A DNA stretch of 64,000 bases from Candidatus Methylomirabilota bacterium (lineage in GTDB: Bacteria; Methylomirabilota; Methylomirabilia; Rokubacteriales; CSP1-6), in contig DASTYT010000094.1 in the NCBI GenBank assembly GCA_035764725.1, forward strand, positions 1-64,000, read 5' to 3'. Positions 35,042 to 44,200 of this stretch are shown piece by piece. Position 1 is the first letter of the stretch. Every line of letters starts with the position of its first letter. Position numbers and translations under genes: made by a program. The notes under the pieces are model-generated. The model had not been told where the DNA came from. It was given only the letters and a program-made list of their open reading frames with translations, and ran no database searches.

Positions 35042-36247
35042 ATGAGCGCTCCCGAGCGGCGAAAGACCGTGGCGGTGGACGTGGGCGGAGTCACCGTCGG
35101 TGGCCGCCGGCCCGTCGTCGTGCAGTCGATGACCAACACCGATACCGCCGACGTGGCGGCCACGGTGGCCCAGGTCAACGCCCTCCATGCTACGGGCAGC
35201 GAGCTCGTGCGGGTGACCGTCAACACCGACGCGGCTGCGCGCGCCGTCCCCGAGATCGTCAAGCAGGTCACGGTGCCGGTGATCGGCGACTTCCACTACA
35301 ACGGCCACGTGCTCCTGACCAAGTACCCCGCGTGCGCGAAGGCCCTCGCGAAGTACCGGATCAATCCCGGAAACGTGGGCGGCAAGCACCACGACGACAA
35401 CTTCCGCGCCATCGTCCAGGTCGCGATCGACAACGGCAAGCCGGTGCGAATCGGCGTCAACTGGGGCAGCCTCGACCAGAACCTCCTCACCCAGATGATG
35501 GACGAGAACGCCCAGAGCGCCCAGCCGCTCGACGCGCGCGACGTCACCATGAACGCCATGGTGGAGAGCGCGATCCAGTCCGCGGAGTTGGCCGAGGAGA
35601 CCGGCCTCGGCCACGACCGCATCATCCTCTCCGCGAAGGTGTCGGGCGTCCAGGACCTCGTCGACGTGTACCGCAAGCTCGCGCCCCGCTCGGACTACCC
35701 GCTGCATCTTGGCCTCACCGAGGCGGGCATGGGCGCGAAGGGCATCGTGGCGAGCACCGCGGGCCTGGCCATCCTGCTGCAGGAGGGCATCGGCGATACG
35801 ATTCGCGTGTCGCTCACGCCCAAGCCCAACGGCGACCGCACGGAAGAAGTGCAGGTCGCGCAGCTCATCCTCCAGTCGCTCGGGCTGCGGAGCTTCCTGC
35901 CGCTGGTCACCGCCTGCCCCGGCTGTGGGCGCACGACCTCGACATTCTTCCAGGAGATGGCCGAGGAGATCCAGACCTACATCCGCGACCAGATGCCCGC
36001 CTGGAAGAACCGCTATGCCGGCGTGGAGGAGCTCAAGGTCGCGGTGATGGGCTGCGTGGTGAACGGGCCGGGCGAGTCCAAGCACGCCGACATCGGCATC
36101 TCGCTGCCCGGCACCTTCGAGGAGCCGAAGGCGCCGGTGTTCGTGGACGGCGCGCTCAAGCTCACCCTCAAGGGCGACACCATCGTCGCCGACTTCCTGA
36201 AGATCCTCGACGATTACGTCGAGAAGCGGTACCGCGCGCGCGTCTAG
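35042..36247 (+). CDS. ispG: 4-hydroxy-3-methylbut-2-enyl diphosphate synthase IspG
   Basis: A 401-residue enzyme of the MEP isoprenoid pathway that converts 2-C-methyl-D-erythritol-2,4-cyclodiphosphate to HMBPP in an iron-sulfur-dependent step. Family signatures: [58 protein letters not shown] and KVSGVQDLV. The [4Fe-4S] cysteines are in [10 protein letters not shown] (near 292 and 295) and [20 protein letters not shown] (near 338). It lies 17 bases after the patatin-like gene, but the RBS region is weak. No other MEP gene is in the window; the gene is housekeeping. Confidence 0.97.
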   Translation: MSAPERRKTVAVDVGGVTVGGRRPVVVQSMTNTDTADVAATVAQVNALHATGSELVRVTVNTDAAARAVPEIVKQVTVPVIGDFHYNGHVLLTKYPACAKALAKYRINPGNVGGKHHDDNFRAIVQVAIDNGKPVRIGVNWGSLDQNLLTQMMDENAQSAQPLDARDVTMNAMVESAIQSAELAEETGLGHDRIILSAKVSGVQDLVDVYRKLAPRSDYPLHLGLTEAGMGAKGIVASTAGLAILLQEGIGDTIRVSLTPKPNGDRTEEVQVAQLILQSLGLRSFLPLVTACPGCGRTTSTFFQEMAEEIQTYIRDQMPAWKNRYAGVEELKVAVMGCVVNGPGESKHADIGISLPGTFEEPKAPVFVDGALKLTLKGDTIVADFLKILDDYVEKRYRARV

Positions 36248-36263
36248 CCGGCGCGCCCGCCCC

Positions 36264-36617
36264 TCACGCCTTCACTTCCATCAGGTAGGACGTGAGGTGG
36301 CGTATCTTCGCCGTCCGCATCACGAACACGTCGCAGAAGACCAGATTCAGCGTCCCGCCGTCCTTCCGGGCGCTGCGCACGGTGCCTTCCGCGACCACGA
36401 CGTCACCTTCCTCGACCATTCGCTTGACGCGGATGGTGGGGTGCCCCACGAAGGCGTCGTTCTCGATCTCCCGGTCGAAGGCGGCCTTCCCGACCGCGTG
36501 AAACGCGCCGGGGACGAGCCACTCGACGTCGTCGGTGAGGCAGGCCAGGATCTCCGCGTGATCCGTCCGCGCGAACGCGTCCATGTACGTCTGCACGGTG
36601 TGCTTGTTCTCGCTCAT
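36264..36617 (-). CDS. NTF2-like / SnoaL-like small protein
   Basis: A 117-residue protein with the SnoaL/NTF2-like alpha+beta-barrel pattern: HTVQTYMDAFARTDHAEILA, CLTDDVEWLVPGAFHAVGKA, then VAEGTVRSARKDGGTLNLVF and a final RHLTSYLMEVKA. Such proteins bind or isomerise small hydrophobic molecules, but no catalytic residues can be named. It overlaps the upstream ASCH gene by four bases (ATGA) and is the last gene of that pair. Confidence 0.82.
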   Translation of the reverse strand: MSENKHTVQTYMDAFARTDHAEILACLTDDVEWLVPGAFHAVGKAAFDREIENDAFVGHPTIRVKRMVEEGDVVVAEGTVRSARKDGGTLNLVFCDVFVMRTAKIRHLTSYLMEVKA

Positions 36618-37099
36618 GATGGTCCTCGGTCCGGCGTCGGGTACACCACCACGAACTGCTCGCACACGACCGGCATGTCCAGCGCCGGCTCCCGGCCGAG
36701 CCGCTGGCATTCGCGCGAGAAGAAACGCCAGTGCGCGTCCTTCCACCAGCGCAGGGATCGGTCGCCCTCCCCTTCTCGCGCGGCGAAGCTCTCGCTGACC
36801 GCGTCGAACGGAACGATGTCCACCTGCGTGGTGCGGATCACGCACCGGGGCGTGCCGCTCCAGTCGGTCACGACGCTGAGCGCCCCGCCCGTGGGAAGAG
36901 GCTTGCCGGTGCACTCGTTGGTCCACAGCAATCCCGCCGTCGCGCGCTTCTGCCCCGAGAGGACGAGCGCCACGAGCGCGTTGGCGGTGCGCTCGTTGTC
37001 GTCGAAGTGGAACGCCTCGTAGAAGAGCGGCCGGGCGTCGTACGCGATCGACGCCTGGAACCGCTGCCAGAATGGCCGGACACGCTCCGGAATCTCCAT
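36614..37099 (-). CDS. ASCH-domain protein
   Basis: A 161-residue ASCH-domain protein, a PUA-related fold that binds RNA. The GxKxxTxG-like motif is LSGQKRATAGLLWTNE near residue 48; a hydrophobic C-terminal PVVCEQFVVVYPTPD follows. ATG at 37099 is used because the upstream 32 codons overlap the divergent creatininase promoter region and look non-coding. Related proteins are proposed to read modified or translated RNA. Coupled by ATGA to the NTF2-like gene. Both genes are divergent from the creatininase gene by about 50 bases. Confidence 0.84.
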   Translation of the reverse strand: MEIPERVRPFWQRFQASIAYDARPLFYEAFHFDDNERTANALVALVLSGQKRATAGLLWTNECTGKPLPTGGALSVVTDWSGTPRCVIRTTQVDIVPFDAVSESFAAREGEGDRSLRWWKDAHWRFFSRECQRLGREPALDMPVVCEQFVVVYPTPDRGPS

Positions 37100-37148
37100 C
37101 GAGGAAGAGGATAACCACGGAGCGGTCGCGGCACTATAGAATCGCTTC

Positions 37149-37964
37149 GTGACCGCGCCGGCCCGGCCCCGCCTCGTCCGCCTCGCCGAGTGCACGTGGC
37201 CCGAGGCCCGCGCGCTGGCGCGCGATCGGCGCAGCGTGGTGCTCCTCCCGCTGGGCGCGGTGGAGCAGCACGGCCCGCATCTGCCGCTTCTCGTTGACTG
37301 GCTCGGCGCGGAGGAGCTGGCGCGGCGGCTCGCGCCGCATCTCGCGCGCGCGGGCTGGCGGCCGGTGCTGGCGCCCGCCCTGCCCTACGGGGCGAGCCCC
37401 CTCGCCGAGCGCTGGCCCGGCACGGTCTCGCTCCGCGGCCGTACGCTGACAGGCGCCATCGTGGACATCGTGCGCGGCCTCGCGCGCCACGGCTTCCGCC
37501 GATTCGTCCTCACCAACTATCAGGCCGATCCCGAGCACGTGCGCGCGATCGCGGCGGCGCGGCGCGCGCTGCGGCGCCCACGCCTCACCGTGCTGGTCGC
37601 CGGCTTCTCCTCTGAGCCCGAGGAGCAGGCGCTGATGCTGACGCCGCGGGTCCTCCGCCTCCTGCGAAGCCCGCGGCCGGAGCGCGAGTGGCATTCGGGC
37701 GAGATGGAGACGGCGCTGGTGCTCGACGCGCGGCCGGCGCTGGTGCGCCGGGCGATCGCGCGGCGGCTGCCTCCCCGATGGGTTGACTTTCGCGCTGCGC
37801 TCGCCCGCGGGGCGCGGCGCTTCGAGCAGATGGACCCCGGTGGACGGGGCTATTTCGGCTGGCCCGCGGCGGCGCGGGCGGCCACCGCGCGCCGGGTGAT
37901 GGCGCTGCGGGCGCGGCTCATGGCGGCACGGATCACGGAGGCGCTCCAGCATGCCGGGCGTTGA
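37149..37964 (+). CDS. Creatininase-family amidohydrolase, variant metal site
   Basis: A 271-residue creatininase-family protein. VLLPLGAVEQHGPHLPLLVD near residues 32-50 keeps the usual E, H and D metal ligands, and WHSGEMETALVL near 184 keeps the C-terminal motif. The central motif, NGHxxN in well-studied creatininases, is replaced by LTNYQADPEHVRA near 119-131, so the histidine and glutamate metal ligands are Gln and Asp at those positions. GTG is the start. Family members act on creatinine, N-acylated amines, or (MftE) trim the mycofactocin peptide; the altered site argues for another role. It overlaps the SDR gene by 14 bases. Confidence 0.86.
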   Translation: MTAPARPRLVRLAECTWPEARALARDRRSVVLLPLGAVEQHGPHLPLLVDWLGAEELARRLAPHLARAGWRPVLAPALPYGASPLAERWPGTVSLRGRTLTGAIVDIVRGLARHGFRRFVLTNYQADPEHVRAIAAARRALRRPRLTVLVAGFSSEPEEQALMLTPRVLRLLRSPRPEREWHSGEMETALVLDARPALVRRAIARRLPPRWVDFRAALARGARRFEQMDPGGRGYFGWPAAARAATARRVMALRARLMAARITEALQHAGR

Positions 37965-38715
37965 GGGTCGGATCGCGGTGGTGACGGGCGGAGCGAACGG
38001 ACTCGGCCGCGAGATCGCACGCGTGCTGGCGCGGGCGGGGGCCAGGGTCGCGGTGGGCGACCTCGAGGCGGACGGCGTGGAGCGCACCGCCGCGGCGATC
38101 CGGCAGGACGGCGGGGAGGCCGTCGCCGTCGCCGGCGATCTCACCGAGGAGGGCCCGGCCGCGCGTCTCATCGAGGCCGCGATGGCGCGATGGGGCCGGC
38201 TCGACATCCTCGTCAATAACGTGGGCGGGAGCCGGAACGCCAAGATCTGGGAGATGCCGGTGGCGGACTGGGACTTCGTCCTGCGCCTGAATCTCCGCAG
38301 CACGTTCCTCTGCACGCGCGCGGCCGCCCCACACATGATGCGGCAGCGCTATGGCCGCATCGTCTGCATGTCCTCGGGCGCCCGCGAGGGCACGCCGTGG
38401 ACCGCATACTATCAGGGCGGCGCTGCCTACTCCGCCTCCAAGGCCGGCGTCCATGGCTTCGTGCGAGACGTCGCGCTCGAGCTCGCCGAGCACGGCGTCA
38501 ACGTGAACGCCGTCGCGCCCGGCCCCATCGACACCGAGCGCGCCGGCCCGAACCTCCGTCGTCTCGACGCGACGGTGGAGTTCAGCCCCTCGCGGATGAC
38601 GCCGCTCCACCGCATCGGTGAGCCCATCGAGGTGGCCCACGCCGTCCTTTTCCTCGGCTCCGAGGAGGCCAGCTACATCACCGGCCACACCCTGGCCGTC
38701 GCGGGCGGGCGCTGA
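37951..38715 (+). CDS. Short-chain dehydrogenase/reductase (SDR)
   Basis: A 254-residue classical SDR oxidoreductase. TGGANGLGREIARVL near residue 12 is the NAD(P)-binding TGxxxGxG loop, LVNNVGG the NNxG motif, SSGAREGTPWTAYYQGGAAY then YSASKAG the Ser-Tyr-Lys catalytic set, and APGPIDTERAG a substrate-loop start. The VGDLEAD acidic residue after beta-2 suggests NAD rather than NADP. The start overlaps the variant creatininase by 14 bases, so the two are a coupled pair and could process the same metabolite. Confidence 0.93.
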   Translation: MPGVEGRIAVVTGGANGLGREIARVLARAGARVAVGDLEADGVERTAAAIRQDGGEAVAVAGDLTEEGPAARLIEAAMARWGRLDILVNNVGGSRNAKIWEMPVADWDFVLRLNLRSTFLCTRAAAPHMMRQRYGRIVCMSSGAREGTPWTAYYQGGAAYSASKAGVHGFVRDVALELAEHGVNVNAVAPGPIDTERAGPNLRRLDATVEFSPSRMTPLHRIGEPIEVAHAVLFLGSEEASYITGHTLAVAGGR

Positions 38716-38739
38716 GACGCGCGCAGGGGCCCGGATGAG

Positions 38740-38768
38740 TTGACACGTTCCGGCCCCGGCCGCATAGT
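38740..38768 (+). promoter_or_regulatory. Sigma-70-type promoter of the MoxR/VWA operon
   Basis: TTGACA at 38740-38745 is a perfect -35 box; 17 bases later CATAGT (38763-38768) matches the -10 consensus in four of six positions. It lies in the short gap between the SDR stop and the MoxR ATG at 38803, which has AAGGAG upstream. A start site near 38775 would give a leader of about 28 bases. Confidence 0.55.
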
Positions 38769-38802
38769 GACGGCAGCCTCGTCGTCATCTCAAGGAGCCC
38801 TC

Positions 38803-40197
38803 ATGGCCAACGCCCACACCGTCGGAGAGCTGAAGCGCGCCGGCTACACCCCGAAGACCGTCAAGCAGGAGCTGCGCGACAACCTGATGGCGCGGCTGCG
38901 GACCGGCCAGCCGATCTTCCCGGGCATCATCGGGTATGAGGAGACGGTGCTCCCGCAGATCGAGAACGCGATCCTCTCCGGACAGGACATCGTCTTCCTC
39001 GGCGAGCGCGGCCAGGCCAAGACGCGCATGGCGCGCCTGCTCGTGGAATTGCTCGACGCCGAGGTGCCCGCCCTCGCCGGCTGCGAGACCAACGACGATC
39101 CGTTCGCGCCCATCTCCGCGGCGGGCCGCGCCCTCCTCGCCGAGAAGGGCGACGCCGCCCCCATCGCGTGGATTCCCCGCGACCGGCGCTACGGCGAGAA
39201 GCTCGCCACGCCCGACATCACCATCGCCGACCTCATCGGCGAGGTGGACCCGATCAAGGTCGCGGAGGGCCGCTACCTCGCCGACGAGCTGACCATCCAC
39301 TACGGCCTGCTGCCCCGGACCAATCGCGGCATCTTTGCGATCAACGAATTGCCGGACCTCGCCGAACGCATCCAGGTCGGCCTCCTCAACATCATGGAGG
39401 AGCGCGACGTCCAGATCCGCGGCTACAAGGTGCGGCTGGCCCTGGATCTCTTCGTGGTGGCGAGCGCGAACCCCGAGGACTACACGAACCGCGGCCGCAT
39501 CATCACCCCGCTCAAGGACCGCTTCGGCTCCCAGATCCGCACGCACTACCCGCGCAAGCTCGAGGACGAGATCGCCATCATGGACGCGGAGCGGACGGAG
39601 TTCCCCGCCGCCGGCTTCGCCCTGCGGGCCCCCGAATACATGAAGCAGATCGTGGCCGAGCTGACCCATCTCGCGCGGAAGTCATCCGAGATCAGCCAGC
39701 GCTCGGGGGTGTCGGTGCGGGTGACCATCTGCAACTACGAGAATCTCCTGTCGAACGCGCTCAAGCGCGCCATCCGCCTCGGCGAGACGCAGGTCGCTCC
39801 TCGGGTGACCGACCTCAGCGCCATCGTCGCCTCCACCAGCGGCAAGATCGAGCTGGAGTCCGTGGGCGATGGCGCCGAGGACAAGATCCTCGCCAAGCTC
39901 GCCCAGCGCGCCGTGCTCAACGTGTTCAACCGCTCGTTCACCGGCGGCGAGCTCGACGACGTGGTGTCCGCGTTCCAGGGGGGCCTCCGCTTCGAGGCCT
40001 CCGACGACATGCCCTCCGCAGAGTACGTGCGCCAGATCGGCGAGGTGCGGCCGCTCCACGCCGCCGCCAAGAAGCTCGGCGCGGGCGACCCGCCGGGTGT
40101 GGCCTCCGCGGTGGAGTTCGTGCTCGAGGGCCTGCACCTCTCGCGCAAGCTCAACAAGGACGTGCACGCGGGCCGCTATCGCTACCGGGGCCAGTAG
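38803..40197 (+). CDS. MoxR-family AAA+ ATPase (magnesium-chelatase-like)
   Basis: A 464-residue AAA+ protein of the MoxR / Mg-chelatase I-subunit class. Walker A is GERGQAKTRMA near residue 67 and the Walker B-like IFAINELPDLAERIQ near 178 has an Asn before the Glu, as in many MoxR proteins. VVASANPEDYTNRG is the sensor I asparagine. ATG follows CAAGGAGCCC. It lies ten bases before the VWA gene, the classic chaperone pair in which MoxR loads or remodels a VWA partner. The target process (metal insertion, dehydrogenase maturation or stress) is not shown. Confidence 0.92.
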   Translation: MANAHTVGELKRAGYTPKTVKQELRDNLMARLRTGQPIFPGIIGYEETVLPQIENAILSGQDIVFLGERGQAKTRMARLLVELLDAEVPALAGCETNDDPFAPISAAGRALLAEKGDAAPIAWIPRDRRYGEKLATPDITIADLIGEVDPIKVAEGRYLADELTIHYGLLPRTNRGIFAINELPDLAERIQVGLLNIMEERDVQIRGYKVRLALDLFVVASANPEDYTNRGRIITPLKDRFGSQIRTHYPRKLEDEIAIMDAERTEFPAAGFALRAPEYMKQIVAELTHLARKSSEISQRSGVSVRVTICNYENLLSNALKRAIRLGETQVAPRVTDLSAIVASTSGKIELESVGDGAEDKILAKLAQRAVLNVFNRSFTGGELDDVVSAFQGGLRFEASDDMPSAEYVRQIGEVRPLHAAAKKLGAGDPPGVASAVEFVLEGLHLSRKLNKDVHAGRYRYRGQ

Positions 40198-40206
40198 GAG
40201 GCCACC

Positions 40207-42213
40207 GTGCTCTATCGCTACTCGCGCTGGGACGGCTCGCAGGACGTCCCCGATCCCGACGCCGACGACCTCCTCGAGGCGATGTCCGACGACCTCATGT
40301 CGGACGGCGACCTCTGGAGCGCCCTGCGCCGCCTCTTCCAGCAGGGCGCGCCCATGCCGCAGGGCGGCCGCATGCCCGGCCTCCAGGACATGGTGAATCA
40401 GCTCCGCAAGCGGCGGCAGCAGCAGCTCGAGCGGTACGATCTCGGCTCCGCCCTGGAGGACATCAAGAAGAAGCTCGACGAGATCATGAAGACCGAGCGC
40501 GAGGGCATCGAGCGCCGGCGGGCAGACGCGCGGGAGCGGCGCGAAAAGGGCGAGATCACGCCGGAGCAGCAGGGCCAGCTCGAGCAGATGGCCGCGCAAC
40601 GCCGGCAGAGCCTCGACGCGATGCCCAAGGAGCCGGCCGGACGCATCCGGGGCTTCCAGAGCTACGAGTTCATGGATCCCGACGCCCACCGCATGTTCTG
40701 GGAGCTCATGCAGTCGCTCCAGCAGCAGATGCTCCAGCCCTTCATGCAGGGCCTCCAGCGCTCGATGCAGAACATGACGCCCGAGGACATGGCGCGGATG
40801 CGCGAGATGCTCCGCGACCTCAACCGCATGCTCCGCGAGCGCGCCGACGGCAACGAGCCCGACTTCCAGGCATTCAAGGACAAATGGGGGCCGCATTTCC
40901 CCGGCGTGGAGAGCCTGGACCAGCTCCTCGAGCAGCTCGGCAACCAGGCCGCCCAGCTCCAGTCGCTCATGGACAGCATGTCCCCCGCCCAGCGCCGCCA
41001 GCTCCAGGACATGATGCAGTCGCTGTTCATGAAGGACGAGCGCCTCGAGGCCGAGATGGCCCAGCTCGCCATGAATCTGGCGGAGCTGATGCCGATCGAC
41101 GAGATGGCGCGGCGCTACGACTTCCACGGCGACCGGGAGGTCACGCTCCGCGAGGCGATGAAGCTGATAGAAGAGCTCCAGAAGATGGACGAGCTGGAGC
41201 GGCAGCTCCGCCGCGTCCGCGATCCCAAGGACCTGGAAGGGCTCGACCCTGCCGAGGTGGAGCGCCTGCTCGGAGAGAAGGCCGCCCGCGAGCTGGAAAA
41301 GCTCCAGGAGCTGACCAAGAAGCTGGAGGAAGCCGGCTATCTCGAGCGCGAAGGTGACAAGCTCGAGCTGACCGCCCGGGCGCTCCGGAAGATCGGCGAC
41401 AAGGCGCTGCGCGACATCTTCGCGCACCTGAAGCGTGACCGCTTCGGCCGCCATGCGGTGGAGCGGCGCGGCGCGGGTGGCGACCGCACCGACGACGCCA
41501 AGCGCTACGAGTTCGGCGATCCGTTCCTTCTCGACCTCAAGGAAACGCTGATGAACGCGCTGGAGCGGCAGGGCCCGGGCACGCCGGTGCGCCTGACCCC
41601 CGACGACTTCGAGGTGTTCCGCACCGAGCTCTCGACCCAGGCCGCCACCGTGGTCATGCTCGACATGAGCCGCTCCATGATCTTTAACGGCTGCTTCCTC
41701 GCCGCCAAGAAGGTCACGCTCGCGCTGAACGCGCTCATCCGCGGCCAGTTCCCGCGGGATCAGCTCCACATCGTGGGCTTCTCGCTCTACGCGCGCGAGT
41801 TCCGCGCCGAGCAGCTCCCAGGGCTGCACTCCAGCGAGTGGAGTGTGGGCACCAACATGCACGCGGGCTTCCAGCTCGCGCGGCGGCTCCTGGGCCGGCA
41901 GAAGGGCGGCAACAAGCAGATCATCATGGTGACGGACGGCGAGCCCACCGCGCACATGGAGGGCCTCGAGGCGGAGTTCGCGTACCCGCCCACGCGCCGC
42001 ACCATCCAGGAGACGCTCAAGGAAGTGTAGCGCTGCACCCGCGAGGGCATCACCATCAACACCTTCATGCTCGAGCGCAGCGAGATGCTGATGGCCTTCG
42101 TGGAGCAGATGGCGCGCATCAACCGCGGCCGGGCCTTCTTCGCCACGCCGGAGCGCCTGGGCGAGTACGTGCTGGTCGACTACGTGGGGTCCAAGCGGCG
42201 CAAGACCGCCTGA
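40207..42213 (+). pseudogene. VWA-domain protein of the MoxR pair, interrupted by an in-frame amber codon
   Basis: Start GTG at 40207, ten bases after the MoxR stop. Up to TAG at 42028-42030 it gives 607 residues: a Met/Gln/Arg-rich helical N-terminal half with long coiled-coil-like repeats (LQQQMLQPFMQGLQRSMQNM) and a von Willebrand A domain with MIDAS DMSRSMIF near residue 483 and TDGEPTAHMEG near 578. In the same frame the sequence continues after the TAG as RCTREGITINTFMLERSEML and on to VLVDYVGSKRRKTA, ending with TGA at 42211-42213; this looks like the rest of the VWA domain. A CAG-to-TAG change, readthrough or a sequencing error could explain it. Labelled pseudogene for the break, but a shortened functional protein is possible. 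Confidence 0.75.
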
Positions 42214-42221
42214 TCGCGCCC

Positions 42222-43790
42222 CTACGGCACGCAGAGGCCTGCGCCGTCGTACGGGACCGACGGCGGCGGAGTCGACCGGAGCCGGTCGAGGTAGGGCAGG
42301 TCGGCCCGCGCGAACAGGGCGGCCATCTGGTCCTCGTAGATCAGGGTCCAGCCCGGCTTGAGGCGGAGCAGATTGTCCGCAGGCTGGAAGCGGCGCACCA
42401 GGGCGAGCTGGGTGTCGTACTCGCGCAGCAGTGCGGCCCAGTCGCCCTGGCCGAACTTGAAGTCGAGGTACTGGTTGTACAAGTCCTCGCCGTAGGCTGT
42501 CTCACGGCGCCCGTCCATCGAGATCTTGAAGGTCGGGGTCACGTGGTACATGGCGTAGAGTCCCCAGTCGAACTCGATGGCGAGATTGCCGCTGACCCCG
42601 CTCGCACGAAGTAGGCCGAGCGCCCGTACGGGCTGGCCGAGGGCCGACGGGGGGTCGATGACGATGCAGCCAAAGCGCGGCGCCGCCATCACGACGAAGA
42701 GGACGGCTCCTACCGTTGCGGCGGCGACGAGGACCCGGTTCGCCGTGACCGAGGGCGCGGGAATCCGCCGCGTGTAGGCTTCCGCCAATTGCGCCCACGC
42801 ATCCCCGATATGCTCGCCTGCGAGCACGGCGATCGCCAGCGCGGCGAGGGGCACGTGCCGCCACGCGTTCAGCGGGAGCAGAACACAGACCCCCAATACC
42901 CCAAGGAGAGCAAAGCTCCGAGGCCGTCGGCTGAAGTACCATCCCAGGGCCGCGGCCGTCACGAAGGCCAGGTAGGTAACGCCCTGGCCGGTGCCGAGGA
43001 GCAATGGCTGCCACTCGCTGATCTCGAGACGCGGCACCGTCGCCGTGCGCCAGAGGAATGGCAGGAGACGGAATCCCCAGGGGTTGAGCCCAGTGGCGAG
43101 CCCGCAGGCCAGCAGAATCGGGATGACCGTCCACATCGACAAGCCCGAGGGAGGCCCGAGCATCCCCCTCCCGACCCGGCGGCGGACGAGCTCGAGTCCC
43201 GTCCAGATTCCCAGTATGGCAAGGCCGGCGAGAAACCCCGGATGGAGGTTCGCCCAGAGCGCGAAGAGCGCCGGAGCAGCGTAAAGCCATCGCGCGTTGC
43301 CTCGATCCATCGCGCGGAGGAGAAGGAGGACGACGAGGAAGAACGAGTAGGTGACAAGATGAGGCCGGATGGTGATGAGGAAGGGCACGAAGAAATGGAT
43401 GACCGCCAGCACGATGATGCCGGCCCGCTCGGCGGGCACGCCCTGGCGGCAGAGCACGCGGTAGACGACACCGAGCAGGATGAGCCCCACCGAGACTTTG
43501 AGCGCAACAATTCCGGGGGGCCCGGCCATGGCGAAGAGCCGGTAGAGGCCGAGCTCGAACAGCCACTCGAAGTTGATCCACTCGTGGCCCGCCGTGACGT
43601 AGGAGAAGGGATCGGCCTGCCGGATCCGGCCCGTCTCGTAGTACAGGCGGCCGATGGCGAGGTGCCCCCAGATGTCGGGATCGGCGAGGGTGTGAGCGAA
43701 TCGATACAGGCCAAGGCCCATCACGAGGGCGATCACCGCGAGCGAGGCCGGGGCTGGGCGCTCCCCGTCTCGCGCCGGGCCGTCGGTCAC
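42222..43790 (-). CDS. Polytopic membrane protein, glycosyltransferase family 39-like
   Basis: A 522-residue inner-membrane protein with about ten hydrophobic segments. N-terminal YRFAHTLADPDIWGHLAIGR near residue 32 and GHEWINFEWLFELGLYRLFA near residue 68 look like the first periplasmic loop of GT-C/ArnT-type glycosyltransferases, with an acidic DPD. The soluble tail (about residues 390-522) contains FDWGLYAMYHVTP and KISMDGRRETAYGEDLY. I assign only a GT-C-like fold, not a donor or acceptor. GTG is the start. It is convergent with the MoxR/VWA operon and near small-protein and lipoprotein genes. Confidence 0.78.
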   Translation of the reverse strand: MTDGPARDGERPAPASLAVIALVMGLGLYRFAHTLADPDIWGHLAIGRLYYETGRIRQADPFSYVTAGHEWINFEWLFELGLYRLFAMAGPPGIVALKVSVGLILLGVVYRVLCRQGVPAERAGIIVLAVIHFFVPFLITIRPHLVTYSFFLVVLLLLRAMDRGNARWLYAAPALFALWANLHPGFLAGLAILGIWTGLELVRRRVGRGMLGPPSGLSMWTVIPILLACGLATGLNPWGFRLLPFLWRTATVPRLEISEWQPLLLGTGQGVTYLAFVTAAALGWYFSRRPRSFALLGVLGVCVLLPLNAWRHVPLAALAIAVLAGEHIGDAWAQLAEAYTRRIPAPSVTANRVLVAAATVGAVLFVVMAAPRFGCIVIDPPSALGQPVRALGLLRASGVSGNLAIEFDWGLYAMYHVTPTFKISMDGRRETAYGEDLYNQYLDFKFGQGDWAALLREYDTQLALVRRFQPADNLLRLKPGWTLIYEDQMAALFARADLPYLDRLRSTPPPSVPYDGAGLCVP

Positions 43791-43839
43791 CGCGAAGGGC
43801 CCGTTGCCATCAGTGACGGGAAGGATCGAGATTCGAGCC

Positions 43840-44016
43840 CTACATATTGGATTTCTGCGACGACCTCCCGAACGAGCCGCGGTACAGGAAGAACCCGCCC
43901 GCGATAAGGATGACCGCGATCAACCACGAGCCCATGGGCTGCCACGCGTTGGTCAAGGCGGGCACGATGATGAAGATGATGCCGACCAGTATCGCGATCA
44001 CGCCAACGACCTTCAT
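43840..44016 (-). CDS. Small two-segment membrane protein
   Basis: A 58-residue inner-membrane protein. ATG at 44016 is preferred over the earlier ATG because GGGAGG lies six bases upstream of it. Two hydrophobic stretches, VVGVIAILVGIIFIIVPAL near residue 3 and MGSWLIAVILIAGGFFLYRG near residue 28, are separated by a short loop, and a basic tail GSFGRSSQKSNM follows. The second start in the same frame would add six residues. No family was recognised; short hydrophobic proteins of this shape are often envelope-stress or small membrane-stabilising proteins. It is divergent from the lipoprotein gene by 184 bases. Confidence 0.75.
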   Translation of the reverse strand: MKVVGVIAILVGIIFIIVPALTNAWQPMGSWLIAVILIAGGFFLYRGSFGRSSQKSNM

Positions 44017-44200
44017 GTTGCTCCTCCCGCTCATGGTGAGCTGCGCCGACCGGCGTCCAGGCCCCCATCGACCTGCGGCCGGGATTCCACCGAGATACTT
44101 CTAGCACGCGACTCGTGAAGTCCATTGGTGTTTTCGGCGCCCCGGGCACCGGGCGACCAGAAAATTGGGCTGTCCCGAACCGCCGTGCGATCATCCGCCC

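Noticed and set aside
39682..41955. 757-codon minus frame opposite the MoxR/VWA genes
   Set aside because: Leu/His-rich mirror of the helical VWA N-terminal half; the plus strand carries the family motifs.
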